Positions 15,877-24,436 of a DNA stretch of 64,000 bases are shown piece by piece. Under the pieces are notes generated by a model, which was given only the letters and a program-made list of their open reading frames with translations, searched no databases and was not told where the DNA came from. This DNA is from Streptomyces sp. HPF1205 (GTDB lineage: Bacteria; Actinomycetota; Actinomycetes; Streptomycetales; Streptomycetaceae). The stretch spans positions 1 to 64,000 of the forward strand of contig NZ_JAINVH010000028.1 in assembly GCF_020400825.1 (NCBI RefSeq), in the 5' to 3' direction. A program made the position numbers and the translations under genes. Numbering within the stretch: position 1 is the first letter of the stretch; each line of letters begins with the position of its first letter.

Positions 15877-18360
15877 TCATACCTTCTCTCGTTCGAGCAC
15901 CTTGCCCACCTCCCACGCGACGACGGGCAGCGGGGCGAGCTCGTCGCGGCCCGTCCAGTCCCGCGCGCACATCCGGACGATCGCGGCCGACCGCTGGTCG
16001 CCGTGCACGATGCCCGCCACCATCGCCATGAAGGTCTCGCGCAGCTTGTCGTCGGCCTCGGCCAGGCCCGCCCAGGTCCGCAGCACTCCCTGCGCCTGCT
16101 TGTTGAAGTACGCCTGCGACAGCGCCTCGCGCCACAGCACCAGCAGCGGCTCGCGCAACCCCGGCTGATCGGCCGTCAGGTACAGCAGGGCCGGCCAGCC
16201 GTCGCCGTCCGCCATGTCCGGCCGGGTGCCGTCGACCACCAGCGAGGACGCCACGATGAGGAAGGCCAGCAGGCAGGTCGGCCGGGCCGGCGGGTCGCCC
16301 GCGCCGGACCGCAGCACGCTCAGCACCAGCGGCGCCAGCGCGTGGTCGGCGGCGATCATGTCGGAGTAGCTGTCGCCGATCGCCACCGCGACCTTCATGT
16401 GGTCCACCACCGACAGCCGGGCCAGCGCGGCGATGTTCCGCCCGTGGCCGGCGGCCGGCCGGCCGAGTCCGTACACCCGGGCCGCCGTCGCCTGCCCCAG
16501 CGGGCGGGTGCGGTCGGCGAACCAGGAGTCGGTCAGCGCCTCGATCTCCGGCCGCAGCCCCGGATCCCGGCCGCCGGTGGCCAGCGCGTACCCGGCCGCC
16601 TCACGCAGCCGGAAGTCCTGGTGGAACGCCCAGTCCGACAGCAGCCCCTCGGTGAGGTACGGCAGCGACGTGCGCAGCAGCCCGCCGAGCGCCACCGCCG
16701 CGTACACCCGGACCTGCTCCGAGCGCTCCCGCACCAGGTCGCCGAACCAGTCGAGGAGCACGTCCTGGATCGCGTACTGCGACCAGAAGTGGGCGATGAC
16801 CTGCCGCGGGTAGGCCGGGTCCTGGTACTCCAGGCACTGCGTGCGGTCCTGGCCCTGCGACCGCGTACCGGGACCGCCGACGCCGGCCGGCCGCGCCGTC
16901 ACCGCGGTGCCGCGGGTGCGCCCGGCGCCCACCCCGTCGCCCGGGCCGCCCTGCCCGGCGCCCGAACCCGTGCCCCCGTTCCGGCCCGCCACCCGCCGGG
17001 CGTGCAGCCGCACCAGTAGCTTGCGCATCGGCAGCGCCAGCAGGTCCCGGGGCGCGACGGACTGGTAGCGGGGCTCGCCCGGCGCGGGTTCCGCCGGCGA
17101 CAGGCCGGCGTCCATCCGGCGCAGCAGCGCGCGGGCGGCCGCTGCGATGTCGTCCTGCGGCAGCCCGTTGAGGACCGCGAGCGCGAGGGCGAAGGCGCGG
17201 ACGAACGGATCGGTCAGCCCCTCCGCCCAGATCTCGAAGGTCTCCAGGCCCTGCCGGGCCAGCCGCTCGCGGATGCGTCCGGCGTCCAGGCCGCCGTACT
17301 GGTACTCGTCCGCCATGGCGGTGGCCAGATCGGCGGCGGCCTTGCACGACGTCCGCCCGTCCACCCGCTCGGCCAGCAGCTTCTCCACCTCGGGATCGGC
17401 CAGCAGCGCGGCGGCCTCCTGGGCGCCCAGCCGCCACGTCAGATAGCGCCGGACCAGGGCCCGCGGGGCGGGCGGCCGGGTCAGGTCCACCACGCCGGAC
17501 AGCAGGTCGCTGTCGGCCAGATCGGTGTCGGCGACCGTGACGACCATGGTCGCGCCGGCCGCCATCAGCGCGGTCTGCAGCCGGTCGTGGATCTCCCCGC
17601 GCAGGTTCGCCGCGTCGGCCGGCCGGTCCAGCAGGAAGCCGGCGCCCGGTTCGATCCCGCTGCCGGTGTCGCCGGAGCCGGAGCCGGAGCCGCCGCCGGA
17701 GCCGCCGCCGGCCGCGTCCAGCCGATCGGCGAGCGAGCCGAGGCCGGCGCCGCTGTCCAGGTGGTAGACCGGGCCCCGGCACACGCCGATCAGCAGCCGC
17801 GCGGCCATGGCGGTCTTGCCGATGCCGGCCGGGCCGCGCAGGATGACGATCCGCTGCCGGCGCAGGGCGTCGCGGGCCTCGTCCGCGCCGGGCGCCTCCT
17901 CGTACGCGAACCGCACCCGCTCGGCCAGTACGGGTGACAGCGGCCACAGCCGTTCGGGCCCCTCGCCGAACAGGAAGACGTTCTTGTCCCGCCCGACCAC
18001 GTCGCCGTCGACGTTGGCGTACGCGGCGCGCAGGTGCCCGTAGCGCTGCGAGCCGTGGCCCAGGCGGCCGGTGGCGGCGGTGGCGTCGTCACCGGGCCCG
18101 ATCCGGTCGTCGGGCGGGGCGGACGGGTCGGCGTGCGGCGCGGCGGGAGCCCCGGGCGGCTGCGGCTGACCGTCCGGCTCGGGGCCGGACGCGGGGCCGG
18201 GGCCGGCGGCGGCAGGACCCGGGCCGCCGGGCGCGGGCTGCGGTCCCGCGGGGGGAGGACCCCCCACGGGAGCGGCGGCCGGGGCTGCCCCCTGCGGCCC
18301 CGCCGCCGCTCCCGCGCCCCCTGATCCCCCTGGCGGTGGCTGTGGTGCCGGGCTGCTCAC
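15877..18360 (-). CDS. P-loop NTPase with N-terminal GDVVGxDKN tag (STAND-like)
   Basis: An 827-aa protein. Residues 1-95 are Pro/Gly/Ala-rich and disordered. A short tag VDGDVVGRDKNVFLFG follows (core at 119-127), then a P-loop NTPase domain with Walker A GPAGIGKT (176-183) and a candidate Walker B strand MVVTVADTD. The remainder is mostly helical, with repeats reminiscent of HEAT/TPR supports and no catalytic domain that I recognise. The layout (tag, NTPase, helical superstructure) resembles signal-transduction NTPases used in bacterial conflict and stress systems. GTG 18360 is chosen because it overlaps the cyclase stop as GTGA; the tag is shared with that cyclase. Function unknown. Confidence 0.75.
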   Translation of the reverse strand: MSSPAPQPPPGGSGGAGAAAGPQGAAPAAAPVGGPPPAGPQPAPGGPGPAAAGPGPASGPEPDGQPQPPGAPAAPHADPSAPPDDRIGPGDDATAATGRLGHGSQRYGHLRAAYANVDGDVVGRDKNVFLFGEGPERLWPLSPVLAERVRFAYEEAPGADEARDALRRQRIVILRGPAGIGKTAMAARLLIGVCRGPVYHLDSGAGLGSLADRLDAAGGGSGGGSGSGSGDTGSGIEPGAGFLLDRPADAANLRGEIHDRLQTALMAAGATMVVTVADTDLADSDLLSGVVDLTRPPAPRALVRRYLTWRLGAQEAAALLADPEVEKLLAERVDGRTSCKAAADLATAMADEYQYGGLDAGRIRERLARQGLETFEIWAEGLTDPFVRAFALALAVLNGLPQDDIAAAARALLRRMDAGLSPAEPAPGEPRYQSVAPRDLLALPMRKLLVRLHARRVAGRNGGTGSGAGQGGPGDGVGAGRTRGTAVTARPAGVGGPGTRSQGQDRTQCLEYQDPAYPRQVIAHFWSQYAIQDVLLDWFGDLVRERSEQVRVYAAVALGGLLRTSLPYLTEGLLSDWAFHQDFRLREAAGYALATGGRDPGLRPEIEALTDSWFADRTRPLGQATAARVYGLGRPAAGHGRNIAALARLSVVDHMKVAVAIGDSYSDMIAADHALAPLVLSVLRSGAGDPPARPTCLLAFLIVASSLVVDGTRPDMADGDGWPALLYLTADQPGLREPLLVLWREALSQAYFNKQAQGVLRTWAGLAEADDKLRETFMAMVAGIVHGDQRSAAIVRMCARDWTGRDELAPLPVVAWEVGKVLEREKV

Positions 18361-19157
18361 CGGCGTTCCCCGCGGTGGATGGTGACGTTCTTGTCGTGGC
18401 CGACCACGTCGCCGCGGGCGACGCCGATGTGGAAGACCGGCCCCGCGGAGGCGGGGGAGGGCGCGGGCGCCGCCGCGCGGTCCGCGCCCTCCCGCGCGTC
18501 CGCCGCGGCGCCCGCGCCCGAGTCGGAGCCCCCTCCCGGCTCCAACCCGGGTTCGGCCGGCGGCGGTACGGGAGGCGCGCTGTAGCCGGGCACGGTCACC
18601 CAGGCGCCGACGCGCTCCCCATGCTTGGTACGGAAGCTCATCGGGGCGTACGCGGCCGGGTCGACACCGCGGTGGCCGTGGCGCACCACCCCCTCGTACA
18701 CCGAGGAGGAGACGGCGAAGACCATGTGGCCCAGCTCGGCGGCGTGCAGTACGTCCCGCAGCGGCTGGGCGTCCACCAGGCGGCTCGCGGTGTTCACCGC
18801 GTCGCCGGACCAGCCGTACTCGTCGCGGGTCGCCAGCCCCTGATGCATCGCCAGCCGCAGCCGCAGCGCGTGCCGCGGACCGAAGTACGCGGCCTTCTCC
18901 CGCAGGCCTTCGTCCAGGGCCCGGACGAACGGCCCGGCCAGCCGCACGGGAGAGACCGTGGGCGGCACCAGCACGAGGACGCCGTCGCCCCGGTCCTCGG
19001 TCACCACGCCGTGGCCGTTCAGCCCGGCCTGCCCGAAGGCGGTGGTGAACACGTCGTACATGGCGGTGCGCAGGGACCGCTGGACCGGGTCCGAGCGGGT
19101 GCTGTACCGCTCCACGTCGAGCACCAGGATCCAGTGGTGCAGCGCTTCGGATGTCAT
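18357..19157 (-). CDS. Class III nucleotidyl cyclase-like protein with C-terminal GDVVGxDKN tag
   Basis: A 266-aa protein, first gene of the operon. Residues 1-190 form a class III (adenylate/guanylate) cyclase-like catalytic domain: LVLDVERYS (D14, metal), EDRGDGVLVLVP (D58, second metal), and SGDAVNTASRL with the transition-state Asn122 and Arg126. Both metal aspartates are present, so activity is plausible. A Pro/Ala/Gly linker leads to a C-terminal tag ARGDVVGHDKNVTIHRG (core 249-257) nearly identical to one in the next protein. Start ATG 19157 is supported by GGGGAGAGG upstream on the minus strand. It may make a cyclic nucleotide signal for the NTPase; this is inference. Confidence 0.78.
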   Translation of the reverse strand: MTSEALHHWILVLDVERYSTRSDPVQRSLRTAMYDVFTTAFGQAGLNGHGVVTEDRGDGVLVLVPPTVSPVRLAGPFVRALDEGLREKAAYFGPRHALRLRLAMHQGLATRDEYGWSGDAVNTASRLVDAQPLRDVLHAAELGHMVFAVSSSVYEGVVRHGHRGVDPAAYAPMSFRTKHGERVGAWVTVPGYSAPPVPPPAEPGLEPGGGSDSGAGAAADAREGADRAAAPAPSPASAGPVFHIGVARGDVVGHDKNVTIHRGERR

Positions 19158-19468
19158 CGAGCCTCTCCCCCGTGCTCCCCCGTGCTCCCCCCTGGGTTCG
19201 CCAGGGGGTCCCCGGCCGATCGCTCGGCTGGTCATGTCCTACGGCACCGCTCGCGGCCCGTCTACGCCAGATGGCGCACATCGCGGCGGCACCCGCTCAC
19301 GTCCCCGCCCGGCGCGTCCGCGGGCGCCCCGCGCGACGCCCCGCGAAAGGCCCCGGGAAAGGCGCCGCGGAACGCCCCGCGCGGCGACAGCGCGCGTGCG
19401 AGGTGTGTGACATCGGTCCCATCGCGCCTGTCCTGGCCGAAAACGCCCCCCACCCCCGCCGTGCGTGG
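19158..19468. other. Divergent intergenic region, cyclase operon and efe operon
   Basis: About 310 bp with no supported gene. It contains a duplicated GTGCTCCCCC motif close to the cyclase start, which gives that gene its Shine-Dalgarno on the minus strand, and several GCG/CCC-rich imperfect repeats. The iron box lies at its right end. Confidence 0.4.
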
Positions 19469-19487
19469 TTAGGTACGCCTAAGCTAA
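19469..19487. promoter_or_regulatory. Iron box (DmdR/IdeR-type operator)
   Basis: TTAGGTACGCCTAAGCTAA matches the actinobacterial iron-box consensus TTAGGTTAGGCTNNCCTAA at most positions, with the dyad TTAGG-N4-CCTAA. It lies 65 bp before the efeUO start and would overlap the promoter, so an iron-loaded DtxR-type regulator should repress the operon. Confidence 0.8.
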
Positions 19488-19551
19488 GTTGTCGATCGCG
19501 GCGCGGACGGCGGGCCGCCGACGACGGGGCGGGCCCGGGGAGGACAACGAC

Positions 19552-21705
19552 ATGTGGGACGACGCGTTTCCGAGCTTCCTGATCGGGCTCAGGGAAGGTC
19601 TCGAGGCCGGACTCATCGTCTCCATCCTCGTCGCCACCCTCGTGCGGGGTGACGCCAAGTCCCGGCTGCCGCAGGTCTGGACGGGCGTGCTGGCCGCCAT
19701 CGCCCTGTCCATGAGCTTCGGCGCGATCCTCACCTTCACCGCCGCCAACCTGTCGCAGACCGCGCAGGAGGCCTTCGGCGGCACGCTGAGCGTCGTCGCC
19801 ATCGCCTTCGTCACCGCGATGGTGTTCTGGATGCGCCGCTCGGCGCGCAACCTGTCCGGTGAGATCAGGGAGAAGGTCACCGCCGCGCTCGCCATGGGCG
19901 GGGGCATGCTCGTACTCACCTCCTTCCTCGCGGTGGGCCGCGAGGGGCTGGAGACCGCGCTGTTCCTGTGGACCACCGGCCGCGCGGCGGGCGAGTCCTC
20001 CGGGCCGCTGCTCGGCGCCGGGATCGGCCTGGTGCTGGCGGCCGGCCTGTGCTGGGGCCTGTACCGGCGGGTGCTGAGGATCAACCTCACCCGGTTCTTC
20101 ACCGTCACCGGCATCGTCCTGATCGTCATCGCGTCCGGCGTCCTCGGCTACGGCCTGCGCGACCTCCAGGAAGGCGGCGTCCTGCCCGGCAAGGGCGCCT
20201 TCGCCTTCGACCTGAGCGCCCACGTCGACGCCGGATCCTGGTACGCCGCCCTCCTCCAGGGCGTCCTCAACCTCACCCCGCAGATGACCTGGCTCCAGGT
20301 CGCCGGCTACGTCCTCTACCTCGCGGTCGTGATGACCCTGTTCGTACGGGGGGTGCGCACGCCCGCGGCCAAGCCGGCACCCGCCGCGTCCCCCGAGGTC
20401 CGGGTCTCCCAGGAGGCGCCGGCGCGGGCGGAGGCGCCGGCGGCGGCCACCGCGGCGCGGGCGGCGGACGAGCCGGGAACGGACGCGGAGCCGACCCCCC
20501 GGGCCCCCGCCCCGACGCCGTCCGGCGACACCCGGACCGTACGGCGCCCGCGGCCCGCGTGGGTCGTCCCGGCCGCGGTGGTCGCCGTCCCGGCGCTGGC
20601 CGCGGGCCTGGTGGTGGCGTTCAGCGGCGGCAAGCCCGCGGCGGCGCAGACCGTGGCGGTCTCCGAGAAGGACTGCGGCAAGGGCTTCAAGGCGCCCGAG
20701 CCCGGCCGGCAGACCTTCCAGATGCGCAACACCGGCGACAAGGCGTCCGAGGTCTACCTCATCGACCCGTCGAGCAACGCCGTCTACGGGGAGATCGAGG
20801 GCCTGGCCCCCGGCACCACCCGCGACCTGGTGGCCACCGTCGGCAGCGGCACCTATGCCTGGCGCTGCGTGCCGACCGGCGGCCGGGCGGTCACCTCGGC
20901 GTCGGTGCGCGTCAGCGGCGGCGGCTCCACCAAGGCCGTGCTCCCGCTTGCCGAGTCCGAACTCCAGGCGCCGCTCGCGTCGTACAGGGCGTACGTGGAC
21001 GCGGGACTCGCCACCCTGCAGGACCGGACGGCCGCGCTCCAGGCCGACCTCAGGGCCGGCGACCTGGCCGCCGCCCGCACCGACTGGCTGAGCGCGCACC
21101 TGACGTACTCCTCGCTGGGCGCGGCGTACGGGACCTTCGCCGACTTCGACGCGAAGATCGACGGACGCAAGGACGGCCTGCCCGGCGGCGTGTCCGACAA
21201 GGACTTCACCGGCTTCCACCGCATCGAATACGGCCTGTGGCACGGCCAGTCCGCCGCCGTCCTGCGGCCGTACGCCGACCGGCTCGCGGCCGACGTGACG
21301 GGCCTGCGCAAGGCGTTCCCCACCCAGGACTTCGACCCCTCGGACCTGCCGCTGCGCACGCACGAGATCCTGGAGAACACCCTCCAGTTCGAGCTGACCG
21401 GCGACACCGACGAGGGCAGCGGCACCAACCTGGCCACGGCGAACGCCAACCTGGCCGGTACCAAGGAACTGCTGTCCGTCCTGCGCCCGCTGATCACCGA
21501 GCGCGCCCCGCGGCAGCTCACCGCCGTCGACGCCGGCATCGACCGCCTCCAGGGCCTGCTGGACGCGGCCCACCGCGACGGCCGCTGGACTCCGGTCGGC
21601 TCCCTCGACCCGATGGCCAAGGCGAAGATCGACGGCGCCACCGGCCGGCTCCTGGAGGACCTCGCGCCGATCCCCGATCTGCTGGAGATCCGGAAGTCCG
21701 CCTGA
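19552..21705 (+). CDS. efeUO: EfeU-EfeO fusion: iron permease with periplasmic cupredoxin/M75 module
   Basis: A 717-aa fusion of two subunits of the EfeUOB elemental iron importer. Residues 1-~290 are the EfeU/FTR1 permease with seven membrane helices and two REGLE iron-binding motifs (REGLE at 14-18 and in FLAVGREGLETALF). A Pro/Ala-rich linker and a further membrane helix (VVPAAVVAVPALAAGLVVAF) lead to the EfeO part: a cupredoxin-like domain and a C-terminal M75/imelysin domain with its HxxE motif in FHRIEYGLW. EfeU and EfeO are usually separate proteins, so here the ferric-binding component is tethered to the permease. ATG 19552 has a GAGGA 8 nt upstream. Iron-box control is indicated just 5'. 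Confidence 0.92.
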   Translation: MWDDAFPSFLIGLREGLEAGLIVSILVATLVRGDAKSRLPQVWTGVLAAIALSMSFGAILTFTAANLSQTAQEAFGGTLSVVAIAFVTAMVFWMRRSARNLSGEIREKVTAALAMGGGMLVLTSFLAVGREGLETALFLWTTGRAAGESSGPLLGAGIGLVLAAGLCWGLYRRVLRINLTRFFTVTGIVLIVIASGVLGYGLRDLQEGGVLPGKGAFAFDLSAHVDAGSWYAALLQGVLNLTPQMTWLQVAGYVLYLAVVMTLFVRGVRTPAAKPAPAASPEVRVSQEAPARAEAPAAATAARAADEPGTDAEPTPRAPAPTPSGDTRTVRRPRPAWVVPAAVVAVPALAAGLVVAFSGGKPAAAQTVAVSEKDCGKGFKAPEPGRQTFQMRNTGDKASEVYLIDPSSNAVYGEIEGLAPGTTRDLVATVGSGTYAWRCVPTGGRAVTSASVRVSGGGSTKAVLPLAESELQAPLASYRAYVDAGLATLQDRTAALQADLRAGDLAAARTDWLSAHLTYSSLGAAYGTFADFDAKIDGRKDGLPGGVSDKDFTGFHRIEYGLWHGQSAAVLRPYADRLAADVTGLRKAFPTQDFDPSDLPLRTHEILENTLQFELTGDTDEGSGTNLATANANLAGTKELLSVLRPLITERAPRQLTAVDAGIDRLQGLLDAAHRDGRWTPVGSLDPMAKAKIDGATGRLLEDLAPIPDLLEIRKSA

Positions 21706-21803
21706 TGCCCGGCCGCGCGACCCCCTCCCGCCCGGACGACCGACCCGCCCGTAACGACCGACCTGACCGTAACGACCACGACCACGACGAAGGGAACCCG
21801 CAC

Positions 21804-23117
21804 ATGTCCGCCGACTTCCGCCCCGAGGGCCACCCGGCACACGAGGGCCTGGGCGGCACCTGCCCGTTCGGCGCGGGCCGCAGGTCGTTCGTGAAGACGG
21901 CGCTGGGCGCGGGAGCCGGCGCGGCCGTGCTGGCCGGCGGCGGGGTGGCCCTGACCTCCGCGGCCGGCGGGAGCACCGCGCACGCCGAGGACTCCGGCGC
22001 CCGCGGCCAGGCGCCCGCGGTCGCCTTCCACGGCGCGCACCAGGCGGGCGTCACCACACCGGCGCCCTCGGCCGCGACCTTCGTGTCGTTCAACGTCATC
22101 GCGGACAACCGCGCGGAACTCGCCGACCTGTTCCGCACCATCACCGAGCGGGCCCGGTTCCTGACCGCGGGCGGCACCCCGGCGGACCTCGGCGTCGGCG
22201 CCCCGCCCTCCGACAACGGCATCCTCGGCCCGACCGTCCCCGCCGACGCCCTCACCGTCACCGTCGGCGTCGGCTCCTCCCTCTTCGACGACCGCTACGG
22301 GCTGGCCGCCGCCAAGCCGCGCCGCCTCGCCCCGATGCGCACCTTCCCGAACGACAACCTCGACCCGGCCGAGTGCCACGGCGACCTCAGCCTGCAGATC
22401 TGCGCCGGCAGCACCGACACCGTGCTGCACGCCCTGCGCGACATCGCCCGGCACACCCGCGGCGGCATGCAGATCAAGTGGCGCGTCGACGGCTTCCAGA
22501 ACGCCCCGCGCCCGGCCGGCGCGCAGCGCAACCTGCTCGGCTTCAAGGACGGCATCGTCAACCCCGACGTCACGTCCTCGCGCGAGATGGACCGGCTGGT
22601 GTGGGTCAACGGCGCGCTGGGCGAGCCCGCGTGGGCCACCGGCGGCAGCTACCAGGTGATCCGGATCATCCGGATGCTCGTGGAGTTCTGGGACCGGGTC
22701 TCGCTGACCGAGCAGGAGAAGATGTTCGGCCGCCGCAAGGACACCGGCGCCCCCCTGGACGGCGCGAAGGAGACCGACACGCCGGACTACGCCAAGGACC
22801 CGCACGGCGACGCCATCCCGCTCGACGCGCACATCCGGATGGCCAACCCGCGTACCCCGGGGACCGCCGACTCCCGCATCCTGCGCCGGGGCTTCAACTA
22901 CGACCGCGGTGTCGACTCCGTCGGCAACCTCGACATGGGCCTGGTCTTCTGCTGCTACCAGCAGGACGTGGTGCGGCAGTTCGAGGCCACCCAGACCCGG
23001 CTCATCGACGAGCCGCTGGTGGACTACATCTCCCCGACCGGCGGGGGCTACTTCTTCGTCCTGCCGGGCGTGCGGGACAAGAGCGACTGGCTCGGCCGCG
23101 GGCTGCTGGCCGGATAG
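21804..23117 (+). CDS. efeB: EfeB, Tat-exported Dyp-type heme peroxidase
   Basis: A 437-aa deferrochelatase/peroxidase, third component of the EfeUOB system. The N-terminus has a twin-arginine signal (RRSFVKTALG followed by an Ala/Gly/Val hydrophobic run and AHA-ED cleavage region). The Dyp domain carries the GFKDG motif (GxxDG) with catalytic Asp, the proximal-His segment AHIRMANPRTP, and a conserved C-terminal FVLPGVRDKSDWLG. ATG 21804 is chosen for its AGGGA ribosome site; an in-frame ATG at 21705 overlaps the efeUO stop (TGATG) and would add 33 residues before the Tat signal. It is co-transcribed with efeUO. Confidence 0.93.
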   Translation: MSADFRPEGHPAHEGLGGTCPFGAGRRSFVKTALGAGAGAAVLAGGGVALTSAAGGSTAHAEDSGARGQAPAVAFHGAHQAGVTTPAPSAATFVSFNVIADNRAELADLFRTITERARFLTAGGTPADLGVGAPPSDNGILGPTVPADALTVTVGVGSSLFDDRYGLAAAKPRRLAPMRTFPNDNLDPAECHGDLSLQICAGSTDTVLHALRDIARHTRGGMQIKWRVDGFQNAPRPAGAQRNLLGFKDGIVNPDVTSSREMDRLVWVNGALGEPAWATGGSYQVIRIIRMLVEFWDRVSLTEQEKMFGRRKDTGAPLDGAKETDTPDYAKDPHGDAIPLDAHIRMANPRTPGTADSRILRRGFNYDRGVDSVGNLDMGLVFCCYQQDVVRQFEATQTRLIDEPLVDYISPTGGGYFFVLPGVRDKSDWLGRGLLAG

Positions 23118-23232
23118 TCCGGGAGGCGGCCGGCCGCGGCGCCCGGGCCACCCGGCCGGCGGCCCGCCGGAGTTACCGGGCAAAGCCGTGACAAGCGGAA
23201 ACCCGGGGTTTTGCCGCGGCGCGCCCGTCCCC

Positions 23233-23238
23233 TAAGGT
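23233..23238 (+). promoter_or_regulatory. -10 box for a leaderless or near-leaderless gene
   Basis: TAAGGT ends 9 nt before ATG 23248; no ribosome-binding site is present between them. Confidence 0.5.
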
Positions 23239-23247
23239 CCCTGCGTC

Positions 23248-23928
23248 ATGGACTACTGCTACGCCTGCCGGCGCCACCTCAACGGCGCCTTCTCGTGCCC
23301 GGGCTGCGGGACGCCCGCGGACGAGCTCACGGCGCCCGGCGCGCCCGGCGCGGCGCGACCGGCGGCCGCCGGCGAGTCGCGGGCGCAAGGCGGCGGGGGA
23401 GCGTACGGCGGGGGAGCGTACGGCGGGGAAGCGTACGGCGAGGAGCCCGGCGGGCGGGCCGCCCAGCGGGAGAAGCGGCAGCGGGCACGGGCCCGCCGGG
23501 CCCGGCGCGGCCGCCACCGGGCGGCGGTGTTCGGGGTCGGCGCCGTCGCGGTGACCGGCGCCGTGGCCATGTTCTCGCTCGCGGCCCTGTCCGGCGGCGC
23601 CGGAGGCGGCGGTGTCCCTTCGCGCGGCGTGCCCGACCTCCCGCCGCCGCCCACCGGAACGGCCCCACCCGACGCCGGGGGAGCGCCCACGGCGGCGTCC
23701 GCCGGGCACCACCGGCCGCCGCACTCGGCCTCCCCCTCCCCGTCCGCCCCGCCGTCCGCCACGGCGACCGCGACCCGTACCCGCCGGCCCGCCCCGCCGC
23801 AACCGACCGCCACCGGCACGGTCCGGCCGCGGCCCACCACCGCGCCGCCCACCACCAGCGCGCCACCCTCGCCGACCCCGTCGCCGACCGCGACGCACTG
23901 CAAGCAGGTGCTGTGGTGGTGCCAGTAG
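23248..23928 (+). CDS. Membrane protein with N-terminal zinc ribbon and Pro/Ser/Thr-rich exterior (SCO2400-like)
   Basis: A 226-aa protein. It starts MDYCYACRRHLNGAFSCPGC, a CxxC...CxxC zinc ribbon, followed by a Gly/Tyr repeat segment (GAYGG units) and a basic Arg/Ala stretch before one membrane helix (AAVFGVGAVAVTGAVAMFSL). The positive residues place the zinc ribbon inside the cell. The outer part is Pro/Ser/Thr-rich, wall-spanning in character, and ends with a small Cys-bounded motif CKQVLWWC. The start and layout resemble a Streptomyces family I remember as SCO2400-like; function is unknown. Confidence 0.75.
   Translation: MDYCYACRRHLNGAFSCPGCGTPADELTAPGAPGAARPAAAGESRAQGGGGAYGGGAYGGEAYGEEPGGRAAQREKRQRARARRARRGRHRAAVFGVGAVAVTGAVAMFSLAALSGGAGGGGVPSRGVPDLPPPPTGTAPPDAGGAPTAASAGHHRPPHSASPSPSAPPSATATATRTRRPAPPQPTATGTVRPRPTTAPPTTSAPPSPTPSPTATHCKQVLWWCQ
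23398..23445 (+). repeat. 15-bp coding tandem repeat
   Basis: Three copies of a GGAGCGTACGGCGGG-type unit encode Gly-Ala-Tyr-Gly-Gly repeats within the zinc-ribbon membrane protein. Confidence 0.65.
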
Positions 23929-23960
23929 CGGGCCGCCGCCGGTAGGCGCCGCCGCGCGGG

Positions 23961-24407
23961 TCAGTCCGCCGGCCGGGGGTCGATCACGCGTTTGAGCAGG
24001 TCCCGCAGCGCGCGCCGCTCGTGCTCGGACAGCGCGGCCAGCGGCTCGCGGGCGAAGTCCAGCGACTCGCGCAGCCGCGTCGCGGTGTCCCGCCCGGCGC
24101 CGGTCGCCACGGCCAGCTTGACCCGGCGGTCGGCGGGGTCGGACCGCCGCTCGGCCAGCCCCTGGGCCTCCAGCCGGTCGATGATCCCCGTCACGTTGGA
24201 CGGCTCGCACTTCAGCCGCTCGGCGATCCGCCGCATCGGCATCGGCCCGCCCGACACCAGCGCCAGCACCCGGGCCTGCGCCCCGGTCAGGTGGTGCACC
24301 GCGGCCGCCGCGTCGTACTCCTGGTGGAAGCGCTGCACCATCGTGCCGATGAGGTCGACGACCTCGGCGGTCAGCGGGTCCATCCGGGGGGTCTCGCGCC
24401 CAGTCAT
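23961..24407 (-). CDS. MarR-family transcriptional regulator
   Basis: A 148-aa MarR protein with the typical winged helix: MPMRRIAERLKCEPSNVTGII as recognition region and the wing DRLEAQGLAERRSDPADRRVK, flanked by dimerisation helices. It is divergent from an MDR oxidoreductase, with an inverted repeat between them, so it probably represses itself and that enzyme until an electrophilic or aromatic ligand binds. A TAGCCT -10 ends 7 nt before ATG 24407, so its mRNA is probably leaderless. Confidence 0.92.
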   Translation of the reverse strand: MTGRETPRMDPLTAEVVDLIGTMVQRFHQEYDAAAAVHHLTGAQARVLALVSGGPMPMRRIAERLKCEPSNVTGIIDRLEAQGLAERRSDPADRRVKLAVATGAGRDTATRLRESLDFAREPLAALSEHERRALRDLLKRVIDPRPAD

Positions 24408-24414
24408 GGGGACC

Positions 24415-24420
24415 AGGCTA
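24415..24420 (-). promoter_or_regulatory. -10 box of the leaderless marR gene
   Basis: On the minus strand TAGCCT is followed by 7 nt and then ATG 24407; there is no Shine-Dalgarno. Confidence 0.6.
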
Positions 24421-24436
24421 CTCGCTTACTTGACAG

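Noticed and set aside
19262..19453. 63-codon minus-strand frame with repeated Gly-Ala-Phe-Arg units before the efe operon
   Set aside because: No ribosome site, and the repeats reflect GCG/CCC simple sequence in the promoter region.
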